Positions 6,186 to 8,936 of a stretch of DNA of 8,936 nt are shown piece after piece. The notes beneath the pieces are model-generated. The model worked only from the letters and a program-made list of their open reading frames with translations, was not told the DNA's origin and searched no databases. Position 1 is the first letter of the stretch, and every line of letters begins with the position of its first letter. This DNA is from Methanobrevibacter sp. (lineage in GTDB: Archaea > Methanobacteriota > Methanobacteria > Methanobacteriales > Methanobacteriaceae), in NCBI GenBank assembly GCA_017652345.1, contig JAGCBE010000484.1:1-8936 (forward strand), given 5' to 3'. A program made the translations under genes and the position numbers.

Positions 6186-6692
6186 ATGAATGATTTATTT
6201 TATATCTTGGATGCGTCTGCATTTATCAATGGCTTTGAACCAAAAAGCCAATTTAACTTTACGGTTTCTGAGATAACTGATGAAGTTAAGGACTTGAAAT
6301 CTAAGATATTGTTAGATCAAGCTATTGAAGAAGGAAAAATAATAATAAAAGAGCCAAAAGAAGAGTTTATTAAAGAATTGAATGAAACAATCTCCAAATC
6401 TGGAGATGACTTGCGTTTATCCGAAGCGGATAAAAAGCTTTTGGCTTTAGCTTTAGACTTAAAATGTGAAAATGAAAACATTAAGGTTTTAACTGATGAT
6501 TATTCAATGCAGAATGTTTTGAAAATCATTGATATTCCATATGATAGCATAATTACTGAAGGGATTAAGGGAATATACAATTGGGTTAAAACATGTGAAG
6601 GATGCAAGAAGGAGTTTGACGCAGACTATCCTTTTGATGATTGTGAAATATGTGGGTCTAAAGTATTTAAAAGAAGAATAAAAACCTATTAA
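6186..6692 (+). CDS. nob1: rRNA maturation endonuclease Nob1 (PIN domain plus zinc ribbon)
   Basis: A 168-residue protein that cuts the 3' end of pre-16S rRNA during small-subunit maturation. The N-terminal PIN nuclease domain (about 1-125) starts with FYILDASAFI (5-14) and shows the expected acidic residues: D9, E33 (TDEVKD), D82 (LSEADK) and D104/D105 (LTDD). The C-terminal zinc ribbon uses C137, C140, C153 and C156, followed by a basic tail (KRRIK, 162-166) suited to RNA binding. Length and layout fit archaeal Nob1. No ribosome site precedes the ATG, which may mean leaderless translation. The gene is 18 bases upstream of the DUF2117 gene and probably co-transcribed with it. Confidence 0.93.
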   Translation: MNDLFYILDASAFINGFEPKSQFNFTVSEITDEVKDLKSKILLDQAIEEGKIIIKEPKEEFIKELNETISKSGDDLRLSEADKKLLALALDLKCENENIKVLTDDYSMQNVLKIIDIPYDSIITEGIKGIYNWVKTCEGCKKEFDADYPFDDCEICGSKVFKRRIKTY

Positions 6693-6710
6693 ACTGTATT
6701 TGGTGTGAAT

Positions 6711-8708
6711 ATGGAAATTGGTGTTGTTGTACATGGTCCGGGAATAGTTGATTCAGGTTGGGCCAAAAAGATTATTGATATTCTATCTAATTTTGGTAAT
6801 GTCCGTTGTCGTTTAGGAGGAACAATGGGCAGAACAGCGGTAATTGACGCTGGATTGGAGGATGTCATTGACATATCATTAAAATTATTGCCTAGTCAAT
6901 CATTGGAGCTGTTCAATAGGGAACATGCTGATGTGATTTTCCTATTGAATTATGGAAAGTCTCCTGAAACCGGACGCGTTTTTGGTTATAAGGTATTTAC
7001 TCATTATTTCAAACAGCTTTCCAATGAGGATTTCTTGGCTACCAATCACAAGTCATTGTATGAATCAAGCATTCCTGTTATTCAGATAGAAAGGCCAGGA
7101 GAGGAAGATGGTGCAATCATCAGCTGGAATGTGATTCTAAATGAGCAATTGGAAAAGAGCAGAAAAAGCAGAAGGTCACGTTTAGGATTAGGCGATAAGA
7201 ACATGCTAGAATCTCTTTCATTTAACTTTGAAGAATTGTTTGATGGCCTAAAGGCAGCTTTGGATTTAATTGAAGTCACACCTGAAGAAGTTGTTTCAGC
7301 CTATTTCTCAAACAATCAAGAGAGAGAAGATGATAAATCCATTGAAAACTTATTGAAATCTTATGATGATTATGAAACCAGCCATTACACTTACCGTAAG
7401 ATTCATGGTGTAAGTCCTGATGAAAATATCTTTATAAATGGAATTGTTGTTGGCTATTCCAATGCAGATTCCATTGTCATTATTGCCCGTGATGGAATGA
7501 TTGTAGACATAATCAACGGAACCATCAAATATCATGGGCTTGAAAAATTAGGTCCTGTTGATTTGGAAAGGATTATTGTAAAAACCGGATTGCTTAGAAA
7601 ATCTGAAGACGTTAATCCGAGGATATTGTCTCATAATGATATTTATGTAAAGGATACTGAGAGAAACCTTTATTCAGGTGAAATTTCTGAGGATGAGTAT
7701 TCCTTTAAGGTAGCTTATGTGGATCATGCTGCTTATGACATTTATAAATTCAAGGACTTTGACTTGGTTGTTACAATTGGTGATGACACTTCATTGGTCG
7801 CTTCTGACATTTTGTACAGATTCAATATTCCAATCATTGGAATTATAGATGGTGATTTGGATAAGGTTGTTGAAAACGGATTTGTCAATGAGAAATCAAT
7901 ATTCATTGAAGTGGCTTCCGGTTTTGATGATATTGTTGGCCAATACATCAATGAGGAAATATTCATGTCAAAGGACACTTTTGAAATGCCATATGATGAG
8001 GAAGCCAATTCTGTTGAGGAATTTAAAAATATTATCTTCAATGTTTTCAAGGACCATTTGATTGAGAAAGTAAAGGGCATTGTTCCAAGCTTTGTAGAGA
8101 AGGATTGTGATTATAATGTGATCGATTCCTATCATGAGGTTGCTGATGAAAATCCGGAACTTGTTGAAAACTTGGATGAGTTTATTGATGGATTCGAATA
8201 TGAGTCCTTTGAGGAAGGAGAAGAGGTTTATTTGGATGAAAATTACGATTCTCCACATGAAGACTATACCGATGATGATTTTGAGGAACTTTCAGATGCT
8301 CAACTTGAAGAGATTATAGTTGAACATGGATCCGGTGAATATGAAGAGGTTTACTTTGATGAAGAGATTTATCTTGATGATGAAGTTTATTTAGATGAAG
8401 AGGATTCAATTTATTATGATGAAGTTCCTTTAGAAGAAACTGCCGATGAACCTTTGGTTGAAGAGATTTATGTTGAGCATGAAAGCGATGAGCCTTTAGT
8501 TGAGGAAATCTATGTTGAGCATGATGAGGAAGTCATTTATGAAGATGTTCCTGTTGAAGAGGTTTATTTGGATGAGAATTTAGATGATGTTTCTTCAGAC
8601 GAGTCTGTTGATGAAGATGATGACGAGGCTGACGGTTGGGCTGAATATATTGAAGAGGAATTCGGAGAGTCTATAGAACCGTCAGAGGATGAAAACAAAC
8701 AGGAATAG
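6711..8708 (+). CDS. DUF2117 family protein with a hyperacidic repetitive tail
   Basis: A 665-residue protein of unknown function, first part matching the methanogen family DUF2117. It opens with EIGVVVHGPGIVDSGWAKKI (2-21), a Rossmann-like strand and glycine turn. A basic patch lies at K149-R157 (KSRKSRRSR). A middle domain follows (about 245-310, ENIFINGIVVGYSNADS). A second Rossmann-like segment has LVVTIGDDTSLVASD (352-366) and IPIIGIIDGDLD. From E498 to the end, 168 residues contain 77 Asp/Glu, about 14 Tyr, one Lys and no Arg, with repeated (E/V)(V/I)Y-L/V-D/E units. No membrane helix or signal is seen. The ATG at 6711 is preferred over the in-frame GTG at 6705, because GGTG(TGA) at 6702-6707 forms its ribosome site. 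The gene lies 18 bases after nob1, hinting at a role near RNA or ribosome maturation, but this is context only. Confidence 0.85.
   Translation: MEIGVVVHGPGIVDSGWAKKIIDILSNFGNVRCRLGGTMGRTAVIDAGLEDVIDISLKLLPSQSLELFNREHADVIFLLNYGKSPETGRVFGYKVFTHYFKQLSNEDFLATNHKSLYESSIPVIQIERPGEEDGAIISWNVILNEQLEKSRKSRRSRLGLGDKNMLESLSFNFEELFDGLKAALDLIEVTPEEVVSAYFSNNQEREDDKSIENLLKSYDDYETSHYTYRKIHGVSPDENIFINGIVVGYSNADSIVIIARDGMIVDIINGTIKYHGLEKLGPVDLERIIVKTGLLRKSEDVNPRILSHNDIYVKDTERNLYSGEISEDEYSFKVAYVDHAAYDIYKFKDFDLVVTIGDDTSLVASDILYRFNIPIIGIIDGDLDKVVENGFVNEKSIFIEVASGFDDIVGQYINEEIFMSKDTFEMPYDEEANSVEEFKNIIFNVFKDHLIEKVKGIVPSFVEKDCDYNVIDSYHEVADENPELVENLDEFIDGFEYESFEEGEEVYLDENYDSPHEDYTDDDFEELSDAQLEEIIVEHGSGEYEEVYFDEEIYLDDEVYLDEEDSIYYDEVPLEETADEPLVEEIYVEHESDEPLVEEIYVEHDEEVIYEDVPVEEVYLDENLDDVSSDESVDEDDDEADGWAEYIEEEFGESIEPSEDENKQE
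8445..8528 (+). repeat. In-frame tandem repeat of a 14-codon unit in the acidic tail
   Basis: Codons 579-592 encode DEPLVEEIYVEHES and codons 593-606 encode DEPLVEEIYVEHDE. The DNA of the two 42-base units (8445-8486, 8487-8528) differs at several third positions, so the duplication is not brand new. A degenerate relative, LEEIIVEHGS, lies further upstream in the tail. Confidence 0.85.
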
Positions 8709-8737
8709 CTTTTTGATTAAATTTATTTAATTATTTA

Positions 8738-8754
8738 CTTAAAACTATTTTAAG
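8738..8754 (+). terminator. Possible weak terminator after the DUF2117 gene
   Basis: CTTAAAA (8738-8744) and TTTTAAG (8748-8754) form a perfect 7-base stem with a 3-base loop, 29 bases after the stop. The stem is AT-rich and only loose T-rich sequence follows (TTTTTTATT around 8780), so it is a weak candidate. A 15-base repeat TAAATTATTTTAATT at 8792-8806 and 8809-8823 lies between it and the next gene. Confidence 0.35.
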
Positions 8755-8854
8755 AATTTAGATTATTGATTGTTTAATTATTTTTTATTATTAAATTATT
8801 TTAATTTTTAAATTATTTTAATTATTAATTTATTTTATTATTAAAGGTGTAATG

Positions 8855-8936
8855 ATGGATTTTGAAGAACTTGTAAAATCACTTCAGGAATTTGTAGGAG
8901 TTAGCCGTAAGAATTCCATTGAGAAGGTTACAAAAA
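8855..8936 (+). CDS. Start of an unrecognised protein, cut by the right edge
   Basis: The first 27 codons of an open frame begin MDFEELVKSLQEFVGVSR and continue to the end of the window without a stop. AAAGGTG (8843-8849) is a good ribosome site. There are two adjacent ATGs, at 8852 and 8855; the second has the better spacing. The visible part is probably an amphipathic helix with mixed charge. I do not recognise the family, and the fragment is too short to assign a role. It lies 146 bases after the DUF2117 stop behind AT-rich sequence, so it may have its own promoter. Confidence 0.65.
   Translation, partial: MDFEELVKSLQEFVGVSRKNSIEKVTK

Noticed and set aside
7742..8319. Open frames of 61-112 codons overlapping the DUF2117 gene
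   Set aside because: They result from the biased Asp/Glu codons (GAT, GAA, GAG) of the main gene read in other frames; compositions are unnatural and no ribosome sites precede them.
8202..8705. Acidic tail as a frameshift artefact
   Set aside because: The frame stays open to a single TAG stop, the tail keeps regular YLDE/YVEH units and the duplicated 14-codon units differ mainly at third positions, which indicates protein-level selection.

Overview
The window looks like chromosomal DNA from a gut or rumen methanogen of the order Methanobacteriales, most likely a Methanobrevibacter-type organism. The reasons are the extreme AT richness between genes, TTTATATA-like archaeal TATA boxes, GGTGAT/GGAG ribosome sites, T-rich terminators, an archaeal Nob1 endonuclease, a DUF2117 protein (a family known from methanogens) and an archaeal-type PRC-barrel protein. 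The genus call is an inference from style and gene content, not from a database match.

Layout. (1) 190-1968, minus strand: a two-gene operon of a phenylacetate-CoA ligase-like AMP-forming ligase (paaK) and a double ACT-domain protein. (2) 1969-2520: a 552-base non-coding divergent region rich in short repeats and palindromes. (3) 2521-4295, plus: a sodium:solute symporter family transporter followed 8 bases later by a 37-residue single-membrane-helix protein, very probably its small accessory subunit. (4) 4504-5339, plus: a small PRC-barrel protein and orotate phosphoribosyltransferase (pyrE), ending in a hairpin plus T-tract terminator. (5) 5451-5969, minus: a MoaB/Mog-type molybdopterin adenylyltransferase, convergent with pyrE. 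(6) 6186-8708, plus: nob1 (16S rRNA 3'-end maturation endonuclease) and, 18 bases later, a DUF2117 protein that carries a hyperacidic 168-residue tail. (7) From 8855: the first 27 codons of an unrecognised gene that runs off the right end.

How the genes may work together. The ligase and ACT protein fit activation of aryl acids to aryl-CoA with amino-acid sensing, as in the indolepyruvate oxidoreductase route by which methanogens salvage aryl acetates into aromatic amino acids. The divergent symporter could bring in the substrate, but that link rests only on position. PyrE serves UMP synthesis, MoaB serves the molybdenum/tungsten pterin cofactor needed for formylmethanofuran and formate dehydrogenases, and Nob1 serves ribosome biogenesis. 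No mobile element, CRISPR array, tRNA or rRNA was seen. The least explained parts are the tiny symporter partner, the acidic tail of the DUF2117 protein, the role of the PRC-barrel protein, and the repeat-rich control region between paaK and the symporter.
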